Source of the DNA: Amycolatopsis sp. CA-128772
Lineage (GTDB): Bacteria; Actinomycetota; Actinomycetes; Mycobacteriales; Pseudonocardiaceae
Direction: 5' to 3'
Assembly: GCF_002904295.1 (NCBI RefSeq)
Contig: NZ_PPHG01000027.1
Location: 231,623 to 295,622 of the forward strand
DNA length: 64,000 bases
Shown: positions 50,701 to 58,214 of the stretch, piece by piece
Layout of the letters: the number at the start of each line of letters is the position of its first letter
Position numbering within the stretch: position 1 is the first letter of the stretch
Translations under genes and position numbers: made by a program
Notes under the pieces: generated by a model
The model's input: the letters and a program-made list of their open reading frames with translations, nothing else
Database searches by the model: none
Told to the model about the DNA's origin: nothing

Positions 50701-50768
50701 TGCCGTGGACGTTGGAGGACGTGGCTAAAGATCTGGCGGCCTTCGGTTGCGATGGGGAAAGTCGGTGA
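47745..50768 (+). CDS. Large NTPase-like protein with TPR/Sel1-type repeats
   Basis: Length 1,007 aa from GTG 47745 (TTG 47712 and ATG 47802 are alternatives). An N-terminal NTPase-like region has a degenerate P-loop (VALVGGPKSGMKRALWEA, about residues 77-94), then WWIWPGTSPSKPESLLEQI, RTVLWLPNAARYLLDHGPEM and MMVLLTMSPGDM. These match the order of an actinomycete family of STAND-like NTPases. From about residue 370, over 600 residues are TPR/Sel1-like helix pairs (EAAAEWLGQSKGAADAESLK, EEALTWCDSAVELGVAGARI). No effector domain precedes the NTPase. Codon choice is less GC-biased than in neighbours, hinting at transfer. A sensing or defence role is possible. Confidence 0.7.
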   Translation: MKRSDRGQAVGPSLYAPAGMPLMNCTPSQLEIRSVIGMGRANSTTQTELTAYFRRPHDEEIQRRISSIAGGCSGVVALVGGPKSGMKRALWEAIRSNKAGMLAPLLDGWWIWPGTSPSKPESLLEQIRYLPARTVLWLPNAARYLLDHGPEMGERVASSLRDLVYDVQRGPMMVLLTMSPGDMHRLTASPSPEQTALSVHARQLLAGGMLSAPDRFTDAEVLTARQSEDPRIVEAAERCSEGYLIQYLVEAPDFQARFSMASPAARAIMQCIIDARIIGHDGWMRAQLVQAGAAGYLPEWERARLSESWFEEAIDQLTARGVGDTGMLLVRPGDDADQSAADRMFRLNDYLECQFVTDVGRQALPAPHLWPALYSCAAPSSLIPLGRECRRRGLIREATGFFTLVRNGATAAARHELADMMRSCGRFDEALELYRRPARHQVAAAVLAGGQILLEAGRPEAAAEWLGQSKGAADAESLKLEAIAYVEAGQRLKAIEVYRRLVKRGDVNAAVVAAEMIAEESGYAKGVSFLSVQRSATGLNTLPGVADLLVENVGKVQAVQWLREHARSGDADAYLVGADLLLDLGEIEEALTWCDSAVELGVAGARIYAARMYALAGLSDTALVHAREAASNGECQALIEVAKVHVERGLRRRAMDCYAVAASHGHDESWVSAAEQAASLADMCTAADFYRRARGAATPAAAAQIAIALCRPGVVETVHEALRWYFGVVDVASPDAVLPVAEFLRGDAAAVVLEAYTACRGADVGTAMKWLAEGLALAAKEAAAANASLQEAANTSKFVGDKPLGVGSAVYWFEQAACNGYPAARVRAAELLLEFDRTTEALVLLQEVQSTGLLRRTDPRLLVALIREKHFDEALAMIEFELDLGQTALVDDVVPALLRVGRTKDAMRLLSRAVDVGNVSARVILADRYVRQNRSDKALDHYLVAYCRGRDDVWGKVERILKANGDGTTLVELCMYGVTVEGKPSLPWTLEDVAKDLAAFGCDGESR

Positions 50769-51623
50769 GGTATCTGACTCCGTGGCCGGACGTTCGGCGA
50801 CCTGCGTGATGTCGAGCAGCACGCTGGCCCAGCGGCGGCGGTGCACCGCAGGTCCTGCAGCGCCTTGGGGCGACGTGAGGCTGCGACATCGACCGGAGTC
50901 GTGCGTGAGCGGGTCGGCTCGGCCGGAGTCCATCCGGACTGGCTACGTCGCTCATCGAGTGGAGCTGCAGAGGTAGGCGGTGTGGTAGCGCCGGAGGGGT
51001 TTGCCGGGCGGCAGCCGGCGGACGTGCTGGGCGATCGACGGCCGGCGGCTGAGATGTCGTCATGGTCACGCGCGCCGGTAGCTGGTTGATCCGCGTTGGT
51101 CGAGGTCGGTGTGGTCGAGTGCTTCCCGCTCGAGCGCCTTGAACACCTACTGGTAGTTCTGTACCAGGATTGACGAAGATGACGGTGTCGTGGTGTCGCA
51201 ACGCGACGGTGAAGGTCGTGCCGTCCGATCCGTCCTCCTGGAGGACTCCAGCGAACCCGTCGGGCGCCGACGTGGGTGTCGGTCACACGTATGCCGTCGG
51301 TGGAAACTTCTGTCGATGCGGCGGTCGTCAACGATCTGCTGTCCGAGCGGACGACCCAACGCCAGGAGATCGCCACCTCAACCTCGTCTGCGGGTTGGCG
51401 CCGGTCGAGATCGCCGAGATGCTCGGCCTGCAGGCATCGTCAGGGGTGACGCCGCGGATGCTCAGCCTGGGGAGCCTCCGATGCGTGAGTAGATCTATTT
51501 ACGCTGGCGTGGGTAGATCGGCCTGACATGCTGTTTTTCCTGTTTAGGGTGTTGTGACATGTTGAAGGGCACCGCCAGGCTGTCGTAGGGTGACCGGGTG
51601 GTTACCAGCGACGGGGAGGCGTT
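50769..51623. other. Gene-poor stretch with unresolved remnants
   Basis: No intact gene in 855 bp. On the minus strand VLQEDGSDGTTFTVALRHHD and TVIFVNPGTELP near 51150-51260 look like a coding remnant. On the plus strand LNLVCGLAPVEIAEMLGLQ near 51400 faintly resembles sigma region 4. Neither can be extended. Confidence 0.3.
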
Positions 51624-51941
51624 GTGAGCTCGGGTTACCAGGTGGTGATCGACAAGATCCGCGACACAGGCCGGGCTGCGGACGAGGTGGCGCAGGGGCT
51701 TCGCGGAGCGAACTGCGCGGCGACCGTGCCGGCTGGTGATCTGGGGATGCCGGGGTCGCGGGCCGCACTGGCGATGGCGCAGGTCAAGCACGCCCTGGTG
51801 CAGCGCGAGCAAGGTTTTGAAGTCCGGCTGGACACCCACGCCGCGAACATGGCCGCGGCTGCTGATCGTTACGCCGCGCAGGAAGCGGCCGCGGCCACGG
51901 ACCTGTCTGCCCGCGGTCAGGGGCCGGTGAAGGCGAGCTGA
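51624..51941 (+). CDS. EspC/WXG-type small secreted-substrate-like protein
   Basis: Length 105 aa. GTG 51624 follows GGGGAGG. Sequence GYQVVIDKIRDTGRAADEVA, AALAMAQVKHALVQREQGFE is all-helical and of the size of type VII (ESX) substrates of the EspC/WXG100 group. It overlaps the next gene (TGATG), indicating coupling. A truncated copy lies inverted at 54828. Confidence 0.72.
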   Translation: MSSGYQVVIDKIRDTGRAADEVAQGLRGANCAATVPAGDLGMPGSRAALAMAQVKHALVQREQGFEVRLDTHAANMAAAADRYAAQEAAAATDLSARGQGPVKAS

Positions 51942-53638
51942 TGGTCACGTGGGGCGATGCGGTCCGCTGGAACCCGGCGGTGCTGCAGGACGCGGTCGGT
52001 GCGATCAACGCCGCCTACAACAAGCTGGTCGCCTGCTCGGACGATTTGCGGGACATCAACACCCCCGAGGGCTGGCACGGCGACGCCGCCGCAGCGGCGG
52101 CTGGCGAGGTCAACCAGATCATCGACGGATTGGAGGAGTACGCGGCGGACATCGCCGCGCTGCGCCGCGCAGCCGGAGACTCAGGGGACGCGATCACCGG
52201 AGTGCAGAACGGGGTGAAGGAAGCGGAGGCGATCGCCGCCGCCAACCACTTCACCATCGCAGGCAACGGCGCGGTCGTGGACAACGGCGCGCCCGAGGTG
52301 CCAGAAGCGCAGCGGGAACTCGCCGATGAAGAACGCCGCCGGGTCGCGGAGGAATTGAAGGACCGGGTCGAGGAGGTCGTGCGGCAGGCGATCAACGTCG
52401 ATGAAGAACTGTGCTCGGTGCTCAACCTCATTCAGGCCGGTCAGGTCATCGACGCTACCGCGAACGACAACGAGCACACGAGCCTGGCCGCGGCCGGCAA
52501 CGCCGGAGCCGCCATCGCGTTCCCGTCGATCATGCCTCCGCCGGCGGTGGATGCGGATCCGTCGATGAACGCGGCTTGGTGGGCGGCGCTGTCGGTCAAG
52601 GAGCGGCAGCAGCTGATCGCGCAGCACCCCGACTGGGTCGGCAACCGGGACGGGGTGAAGGCCTCCGACCGCAGCAAAGCCAATCTGAACCTGCTCGATC
52701 AGGAGAAACGCAGCTTCGCCGCGGAGCTGGACCGGCTCAAGCGTGACGACGGGGACTCCGACGAGATCGCCCGCCTCGAGCAGCGGCTCGAAGCGCTCGA
52801 TGCGATCACCGGGATGATGCACAACCCCGACGGCACCATCAACCCCAACCGCCAGCTGATGTCACTGGACATGACCGGGGACCACCCGAAAGCGGCGATC
52901 GCGAACGGGGACGTCGACACCGCGCAGCATGTCGCGGTGTTCACCCCGGGCATGAACTCCACGGTGGACGGCAACATGAACGGCTACGTCAACGACATGC
53001 AAGGCGTGCGCCACAGCGCCGAAGACATGCTGCGCCGAGCCGGGGACATGTCGAACGTCGCCACCGTCACCTGGATCGGCTACGAACCGTCTTCGTTCGA
53101 CGACAACGGCTCCCTGCTGGGGCTGGCCACCGGGGAGAACGCTGATGTCGGCGGGGACAAGCTCGCCAAGTTCGACCAGGGCGTCAACGCCTCCCGCACC
53201 ACTGATCCGCATTTCACCGCGCTCGGGCATTCCCAGGGATCGATCGTGACCGGGATCAGCCTCACTCACGGCGGCACCGGCGTGGACGACGCGGTGGTGT
53301 TCGGCTCCCCGGGTGTCTCTGACCACTTCGGGATCGACAACACCGCCGCCGATCTGAAGGTGCCGCAGGGGCACGCCTACAACATCACCGCTGCCGGCGA
53401 CCCGGTCGCCCAGTGGGTGCCGGAAACGTGGCGGTACGGTGCGGCTCCGTATGCGATGGACGGCATGACTCAGTTGTCGGCGGACGCGGCGGCCGGGCCG
53501 GACGGCGCTCCTCTGGCGGCCTCGCACGGGCACAGCGAGTACACCCGCACGACCCCGGAGGGGGTCGACAGCACCAGCAAGCACAACATCGCCGCGATTG
53601 TGGCCGGCAAGCCGCAGCTGACGGTTCCCGCTCACTAG
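51941..53638 (+). CDS. DUF1023-type alpha/beta hydrolase with N-terminal WXG-like helices
   Basis: Length 565 aa. The N-terminal 100 residues contain a WxG (EGWHGDAAAAAAGEV), as in type VII substrates. A helical linker precedes the DUF1023 hydrolase domain (VAVFTPGMNSTVDGNM, VTWIGYEPSSF, FTALGHSQGSIVTGISL). The nucleophile elbow is GHSQG with Ser431; Asp near PGVSD and His in HSEYT may complete the triad. Such proteins are common in actinomycete ESX-linked cassettes. The substrate is unknown. Confidence 0.85.
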   Translation: MVTWGDAVRWNPAVLQDAVGAINAAYNKLVACSDDLRDINTPEGWHGDAAAAAAGEVNQIIDGLEEYAADIAALRRAAGDSGDAITGVQNGVKEAEAIAAANHFTIAGNGAVVDNGAPEVPEAQRELADEERRRVAEELKDRVEEVVRQAINVDEELCSVLNLIQAGQVIDATANDNEHTSLAAAGNAGAAIAFPSIMPPPAVDADPSMNAAWWAALSVKERQQLIAQHPDWVGNRDGVKASDRSKANLNLLDQEKRSFAAELDRLKRDDGDSDEIARLEQRLEALDAITGMMHNPDGTINPNRQLMSLDMTGDHPKAAIANGDVDTAQHVAVFTPGMNSTVDGNMNGYVNDMQGVRHSAEDMLRRAGDMSNVATVTWIGYEPSSFDDNGSLLGLATGENADVGGDKLAKFDQGVNASRTTDPHFTALGHSQGSIVTGISLTHGGTGVDDAVVFGSPGVSDHFGIDNTAADLKVPQGHAYNITAAGDPVAQWVPETWRYGAAPYAMDGMTQLSADAAAGPDGAPLAASHGHSEYTRTTPEGVDSTSKHNIAAIVAGKPQLTVPAH

Positions 53639-53651
53639 GAAAGTTGATCAC

Positions 53652-54206
53652 GTGTTGTCACGAGCATGGCTGCCGGCCGCGGCGCTGGCGGCGGCTGTCG
53701 TGGTGCTGGGCGGGTGCGACGGTGGCCACGAGTATCTTGATCCTCAACCGACGGGACCGTCGATGTCGAAGCAACAGCAGCAGGCGCAGCTGGCGGCCAG
53801 GCCGACGCTGGACGAGGCGATCGTCGGCTACGAGAAGCTGCGCACCTCGCTGCGCGAGCGTCTCACCAGGGATTTTGGTGTCGCCGGGTGGACTGAAGAA
53901 CCCGGTTCGGCTGAGTTCAGCGGCTGCGCGCCGCAATTCCCGGCGTTGACCGAGCAGGACGCCAGCAAGAAGTTCCTGCCCCGCTGGTACGCGTCGACGT
54001 CGCTGCTGCCCCGGTGGGACCAGGTGAAGCAGGCTGTGCGGGAGGTTGCCGGCGGGCACGGGTTCACCACCGTGGCGCTGGATGCGAACCAGGCCGGGGA
54101 CGCCGAACTCAACCTCACCGACCAGCTCGGCGCGCAACTGTCGATCGGGACGAGCAAGAACACGGTCCTGTCGTTGACCACGGGCTGCCATTTGATCAAG
54201 AAATAG
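53652..54206 (+). CDS. Lipoprotein of the type VII-like cassette
   Basis: Length 184 aa from GTG 53652. Lipobox VLGGC follows a hydrophobic leader (AAALAAAVVVLGGC). The mature protein (DEAIVGYEKLRTSLRERL, SGCAPQFPAL, QLSIGTSKNTVLSLTTGC) resembles LppA-like lipoproteins that accompany WXG-hydrolase pairs. Thirteen bases separate it from the hydrolase gene, so the three form an operon. Confidence 0.78.
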   Translation: MLSRAWLPAAALAAAVVVLGGCDGGHEYLDPQPTGPSMSKQQQQAQLAARPTLDEAIVGYEKLRTSLRERLTRDFGVAGWTEEPGSAEFSGCAPQFPALTEQDASKKFLPRWYASTSLLPRWDQVKQAVREVAGGHGFTTVALDANQAGDAELNLTDQLGAQLSIGTSKNTVLSLTTGCHLIKK

Positions 54207-54242
54207 CCCGCGCTGCACTCAGCCGCTGCTCAAGGGACTGGC

Positions 54243-54605
54243 GTGAACAGGACACCTTCGTTCGGGCTTGACGGCGGTGAGGACCCGTCGACGCGCCAGG
54301 TGCTGTTCGCGGCGGCCTGTTGGCTCCTCGCCGTTGTGACCGGTGTGGGAGCGGTGGTGCTCGCCGTGGCCGGGGCGATGAGCAGTGATTCGTGCGGACC
54401 CGGTGACACGGCATTCATCTGCACCGGGGGCGGGCAGAACGTCGCGTGGTGGCTTCCGCTCGCCAGCTGGGCCGTGTCGATTCTGCTGGCCTGGGTCAGC
54501 GCAGTGAAACTTGGTCCCACCAGGGTGCGATGGCTCGGCCTGATAGCCGGCTTGACGGTCTATTCGGTCGTTCTCGTGATCGATTGGATCCTCGTCGCGC
54601 GGTGA
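54243..54605 (+). CDS. Small membrane protein
   Basis: Length 120 aa, three hydrophobic helices (LFAAACWLLAVVTGVGAVVL, LPLASWAVSILLAWV, LGLIAGLTVYSVVLVIDWIL) with a Cys pair in the first loop (SCGPGDTAFIC). It is the fourth gene of the cassette, 36 bp after the lipoprotein. Unknown family. Confidence 0.65.
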   Translation: MNRTPSFGLDGGEDPSTRQVLFAAACWLLAVVTGVGAVVLAVAGAMSSDSCGPGDTAFICTGGGQNVAWWLPLASWAVSILLAWVSAVKLGPTRVRWLGLIAGLTVYSVVLVIDWILVAR

Positions 54606-54827
54606 GACCCGGCAGGGCCGCGGCCGGTGCCGGAGCGAGCAACGATTACCTGTTTGGCCCAGTCCTTGTCGTAGCGAGTTTCGGGCCGCATGTCGGCCGG
54701 TTCGAGCGGTAGCAGGCGGCGCTCGTGCTGGTCAGGGTCCATGTGTAGACCAGGCCGAAGCCTGGCCATTACCAGTCGTCGAAGCCATGTTGGTTGCATG
54801 CGTGCCTAGGCGGGACGCGAACCTCTG

Positions 54828-55016
54828 CTACCGGTACACCGAAGCGTGCTTGGCTTCGGCCATTTTCAGCGCTGCCCGCGACCCCGGCATCCCCAGATCA
54901 CCACTAGGTATGGCCGCCGCGCACCCCGCGCCGCACAGCCCATTGGCCACCCGCCCGGCAGCTTCCCCGGTGTGGCGGAGCTTTGCGATCACCGCCTGAT
55001 AGCCCGTGCTTACCAT
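54828..55016 (-). pseudogene. Truncated inverted copy of the EspC/WXG-type gene
   Basis: Length 62 aa from ATG 55016 (GYQAVIAKLRHTGEAAGRVA, GDLGMPGSRAALKMAEAKHA). It matches the first 60 residues of 51624-51941, with AAIPSGDLGMPGSRAAL almost identical, then stops at SVYR. The pair flanks the hydrolase cassette in opposite orientation. Confidence 0.7.
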
Positions 55017-55147
55017 ACTCTCGCCGATATGTAGCAGCACTATCACTCTAGGGCATAGCCTCAGACTGGAAAAATCGCGCGAGACGCGTGTGACCAGGAC
55101 AAACGTAATTCGGGCGGTTCCACGAAGGTGCTATCTGAGTAGAAAAC

Positions 55148-55399
55148 TCAGGTCTCCTCGTCTGCGGCATCCGACTCGACTGACGTCGGCGGACCCGGCC
55201 GGCGCATGCGAGCGACGACGTTTTCAAGACGGACCACCAGCGCCATGGTGCCGAGGGGCACGGTGCCCTCATCGACGGCTCGGCGTAAACCGGCCGCCGT
55301 TTCCGCCAAGTCGTCGGCCACACCGGCGAGCCGCTCGGAGATCGCCTCCGGCGCGCTTTCGCCGACTTCAGGTTGCCGGTTGTCGTCGTCGGGTTCCAT
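55148..55399 (-). CDS. Small acidic protein, unrecognised
   Basis: Length 83 aa. ATG 55399 follows AGGATTGAG. Charged N- and C-termini surround a helical core (ISERLAGVADDLAETAAGL, TMALVVRLENVVARMRRP), perhaps a coiled-coil. No family is recognised. Confidence 0.55.
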   Translation of the reverse strand: MEPDDDNRQPEVGESAPEAISERLAGVADDLAETAAGLRRAVDEGTVPLGTMALVVRLENVVARMRRPGPPTSVESDAADEET

Positions 55400-55674
55400 C
55401 TCAATCCTGTTCTGATCTGGTGAGTTTCAGTGTCGTTGTGTCCGGCTCGTTGTCTGGCCAGATCGGTGAAGTTGTCTCATTCGGTAGACGGAGCCAGCCC
55501 TCAAGGACGCGCTGCATCACAGCTCGGTCAAGTGCTACGGACCGGGGCCGCAAGGCGCGTCCCACGCTGAAGCTGGACGCAGCGCCGCGGACGCTTCGGC
55601 ACGCCGATGCGGTGGGGCGTTCGCGGCTTCAGCTTCGGCGTGCTCGCGGATCACCTGGGCTGGGTAGCCGACCG

Positions 55675-55950
55675 CTACGAGGTCGGCCACCCGCTGCAGC
55701 GCGCGACCTTGAGCGTCCCGGCCGCTGACCCGCCCGCACAGGCACGTCGCCGCGCAGACGCCCGGGTTGGGTAGAAGGAGGTGGGGGTGGCGTCGACCGA
55801 GCCGATGATCAAGGCCGTGAGCCCGTAGGTTTCCAGCGGACTGCCGGCGACCGGGTCGGGGGCGGATCCGCCGAGCGCGCTGCAGCGGGATATCAGGGCC
55901 AGCACGGCTGCGAGGGCCGTGGTGAGGGCGGTGCGTTTCGCGTAGCGCAC
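55675..55950 (-). pseudogene. Substrate-binding lipoprotein, N-terminal fragment (copy 2)
   Basis: The leader and first 55 residues (CSALGGSAPDPVAGSPLE, YGLTALIIGSVDATP) match the intact protein at 37866, including the AAGGAG before GTG. After DATP the sequence is unrelated (TSFYPTRASARRRACAG), so about 270 residues of binding domain are lost. The lipobox Cys is kept but preceded by Arg (ISRC). Confidence 0.75.
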
Positions 55951-55994
55951 GCGTGTGCTCCTTCGAGGGGGGTGGAAAAGGGGGCGGCCGGTAG

Positions 55995-56315
55995 TCAGGC
56001 GTGGGCGCGCGGACTGGTGCTGAAGTCCGCGCGGAAGGCGTCGTCGTTGACGGCGAGCAGGCGGCCGGAGGCGTGGACGATCCAGTCCCCGGCACCGAGC
56101 GTCAGTTCGGGCTTGGGCTGGCGGATGGTCGCGGTGTCGCCGTGGACGGTGATCGCGGTGGGTGTGTGGAGGACGGCTTGGGCGTCGAGTTGGTCGACCC
56201 AGCCGCGGATGACCTCGAGCACCGCGGTGCTGGTGTTGCGGGCTGCTTCGACCATCGGTCCGGCTTTGAGTTCGCCGTACGCGCGGACGGTCCAGTAGAG
56301 GTTGATCTCCGTCAT
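55995..56315 (-). CDS. Small conserved protein of the transporter module (copy 2)
   Basis: Length 106 aa (MTEINLYWTVRAYGELKAG, LDAQAVLHTPTAITVHGDTA, LTLGAGDWIVHASGRLLAV). It is the paralog of 38898-39224. ATG 56315 overlaps the MFS stop by four bases, so it is translationally coupled to the transporter. Its retention in both modules argues for a function. Unknown family. Confidence 0.75.
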   Translation of the reverse strand: MTEINLYWTVRAYGELKAGPMVEAARNTSTAVLEVIRGWVDQLDAQAVLHTPTAITVHGDTATIRQPKPELTLGAGDWIVHASGRLLAVNDDAFRADFSTSPRAHA

Positions 56316-57499
56316 CGAGGGACCTCCGGGGAGGTCGGGGCGGCGCGGACGTCGCCGATGGTGGTTCCGGTGAGGGCCTGGCCGACGAGGGCGACGACGA
56401 GGGCGAACAGGGGCCAGGTCCAGGTGCCGGTGGCGGTATTCAGCAGCCCGATGCCCAGGGCCAGGACGCCGGCGAGGGTGTAGCCGAGGCCTTGGACGAC
56501 CGACGACAGCGCGGCAGTGGTGTCCGGGTCGCTGTGGGTGCGGCGGCTTAGGCCGACCAGGGCGAGGGCGAGGGCCCCGAGGCCGATACCGAGCAGCCCG
56601 GTCCACAGCCACGTCACGCTGAGCGGTCTGATCAGCAGGCCGGTGACGCCGGCGATGCTGGAGCCGGCGAACCCGACGGCGAGCGAGGTGTGCGGGATAC
56701 GGCGGGCGAGATACGGGACGGCCAGCGACACCGGAACGCCCAGCACCATGACCTCGGCGATGTGATGGTCAGCCTCGGCTGAGGCGAGGCCGGCGGCGTG
56801 CAGAATCGTCGGCAACCGGCCCATGAGCACGAACGTCACTGCTGACAGGAGTCCGAAATGGACTGTGATGGTGGTGACGGTGCCGCGCGGGACAAGGCTT
56901 CGCGGGCTGACCCGCGCTGCGCTGGCCGGACCGGCGGGGGTGGTGAGGTGGCGGCTGCTGGCGATCCAGATGACGAGCGCGACGGCGGCGAGGATCGCCC
57001 AGCAGCCGAGCCCGATTTGCCGGGCCAGGTCGGTCGGGGTGAGCAGTGCACCGAGTGCGGATCCGGCCCCGAGGCAGGCGGTGTAGCAGGCCGTGGAGCC
57101 GGGTGCTGCGGTGCGGACGATGACAGGGAGCAGGACACCGAGGACCGCGATCGCCAGGCATGCCGCGGTGGTGCCGGCGAGGATGGCGATGTCGCCGGGC
57201 AGTGTCCGGGCGAGAAGCGAGAGGGTCAGGGCGGCGAGCGCGCCGGTGATGACGGCGCGGATCCCGAAACGAGCCCGCATCCGCCACGCCGTCGCGCTGC
57301 CAATCGCGAAGCACCAGGTCGGGACGGCGACCAGCGCAGCGGCCAGGGTCGGTGACAGGCCTTCCGCGGTCTCGATGCGGGTGAGCAGCGCTCCCATGCT
57401 GGTGACGGCGGGCCTCAGGTTGAGCGCGAGGACGGCGACGATGAGGTCGGCGGCGACCGGGCTGAGGATCGCGGCGCGGGAGACGTGGGCGGTGGTCAC
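56312..57499 (-). CDS. MFS transporter, CynX/NimT-like
   Basis: Length 395 aa. GTG 57499 overlaps the stop of the preceding gene (GTGA). About twelve helices; VLALNLRPAVTSMGALLTRI and GLSPTLAAALVAVPTWCFA are typical of the cyanate/nitroimidazole-type MFS subfamily. The central pseudo-repeat (ACYTACLGAGSALGALLTP) is intact. It is the complete version of the decayed gene at 39225. The substrate is unknown. Confidence 0.85.
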   Translation of the reverse strand: MTTAHVSRAAILSPVAADLIVAVLALNLRPAVTSMGALLTRIETAEGLSPTLAAALVAVPTWCFAIGSATAWRMRARFGIRAVITGALAALTLSLLARTLPGDIAILAGTTAACLAIAVLGVLLPVIVRTAAPGSTACYTACLGAGSALGALLTPTDLARQIGLGCWAILAAVALVIWIASSRHLTTPAGPASAARVSPRSLVPRGTVTTITVHFGLLSAVTFVLMGRLPTILHAAGLASAEADHHIAEVMVLGVPVSLAVPYLARRIPHTSLAVGFAGSSIAGVTGLLIRPLSVTWLWTGLLGIGLGALALALVGLSRRTHSDPDTTAALSSVVQGLGYTLAGVLALGIGLLNTATGTWTWPLFALVVALVGQALTGTTIGDVRAAPTSPEVPR

Positions 57500-57864
57500 G
57501 CCACACCGCCGGGGTCTTCCAGCAGCATGTTGGCCAGCCGGGTTCGGGTCGGGCACGGCACGGGCTTGGCGCACTCGCGGCACCAGTCAGCCATCGGCGA
57601 GTGCGCGTTCCACTCGGCGGAGACGGCATTGATGAGGGACCGCAGGGCGCGGGGACCGTCGACAAGGAGGTCGACGAGGTCGTGTCCGTCGAGGACTGCG
57701 ACGACGCGACCGTGACCGATGAGGCGGACACCGGTGCGCACGTCGATGCCGGCGCGGCAGGAGTCGGTGGCCACGGCCAGCGGGCCGCAGTGCTCGGCAC
57801 GGTGGCTGAGGTCGAGCCAGTGACTGAGCAACGGGGGTGCAACTGCAGGTGGTGAAGGTGTCAC
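57496..57864 (-). CDS. Hypothetical protein with a Cys pair, first gene of the transporter operon
   Basis: Length 122 aa. GTG 57864 lies inside a 7-bp inverted repeat, so the transcript may be leaderless. LLSHWLDLSHRAEHCGPLAV, DWCRECAKPVPCPTRTRL (C-x2-C and a further Cys) and LANMLLEDPGGVA are the visible features. Its stop overlaps the MFS start. It could be a small metal-binding or regulatory protein. Confidence 0.62.
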   Translation of the reverse strand: MTPSPPAVAPPLLSHWLDLSHRAEHCGPLAVATDSCRAGIDVRTGVRLIGHGRVVAVLDGHDLVDLLVDGPRALRSLINAVSAEWNAHSPMADWCRECAKPVPCPTRTRLANMLLEDPGGVA

Positions 57865-57880
57865 CTACACGAATGTAGGT
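57863..57880. promoter_or_regulatory. Palindromic operator between the XRE gene and transporter operon
   Basis: ACCTACA-CGAA-TGTAGGT is a perfect 7-bp inverted repeat in the divergent region, overlapping the GTG of the transporter operon and 74 bp before the XRE gene. Downstream, TGTCCAAC and ATCCGACA form a looser dyad. It is a likely binding site of the XRE protein. Confidence 0.6.
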
Positions 57881-57953
57881 TATGTCCAACATTTTGTGCA
57901 AGATATCCGACAACGTGAGGGATGATCGTCCGCCCCGGTAAGGTCCTCGGGCG

Positions 57954-58214
57954 ATGAACCAGCGCGATGACGGGCCGCCCGATCACAAGCTAGAGCAGCA
58001 CCTCGCGGCGATGGGCTTGCGTCTGCGTGCTGCCCGCCGGCGGGCGGATCTGACTCAGGGCGAGCTTGCCGCGCTCAGCGGCGTGGATCGAGGCAACATC
58101 AGCAGAGCGGAACACGGCGGCAACATCTCCTTGGAGACCCTGTGGCGCCTCGCCATCGCGCTGGACATGCACGCCGCTGATTTGGTGGATGACCGCCTAC
58201 GCGGCGACGGCTAG
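57954..58214 (+). CDS. XRE-family transcriptional regulator, end supplied by an IS
   Basis: Length 86 aa. A single HTH_3 domain (LRAARRRADLTQGELAALSG, VDRGNISRAEHGGNISLETL). It is divergent from the transporter operon and probably its regulator. The stop TAG (58212-58214) lies within the terminal repeat of the adjacent IS982, so the original C-terminus may have been longer. The HTH itself is whole. Confidence 0.82.
   Translation: MNQRDDGPPDHKLEQHLAAMGLRLRAARRRADLTQGELAALSGVDRGNISRAEHGGNISLETLWRLAIALDMHAADLVDDRLRGDG

Noticed and set aside
51300..51500. Possible ECF sigma factor region 4 (VCGLAPVEIAEMLGL)
   Set aside because: Only about 20 residues match, in a frame that cannot be extended to region 2; kept only as a note in the gap entry.
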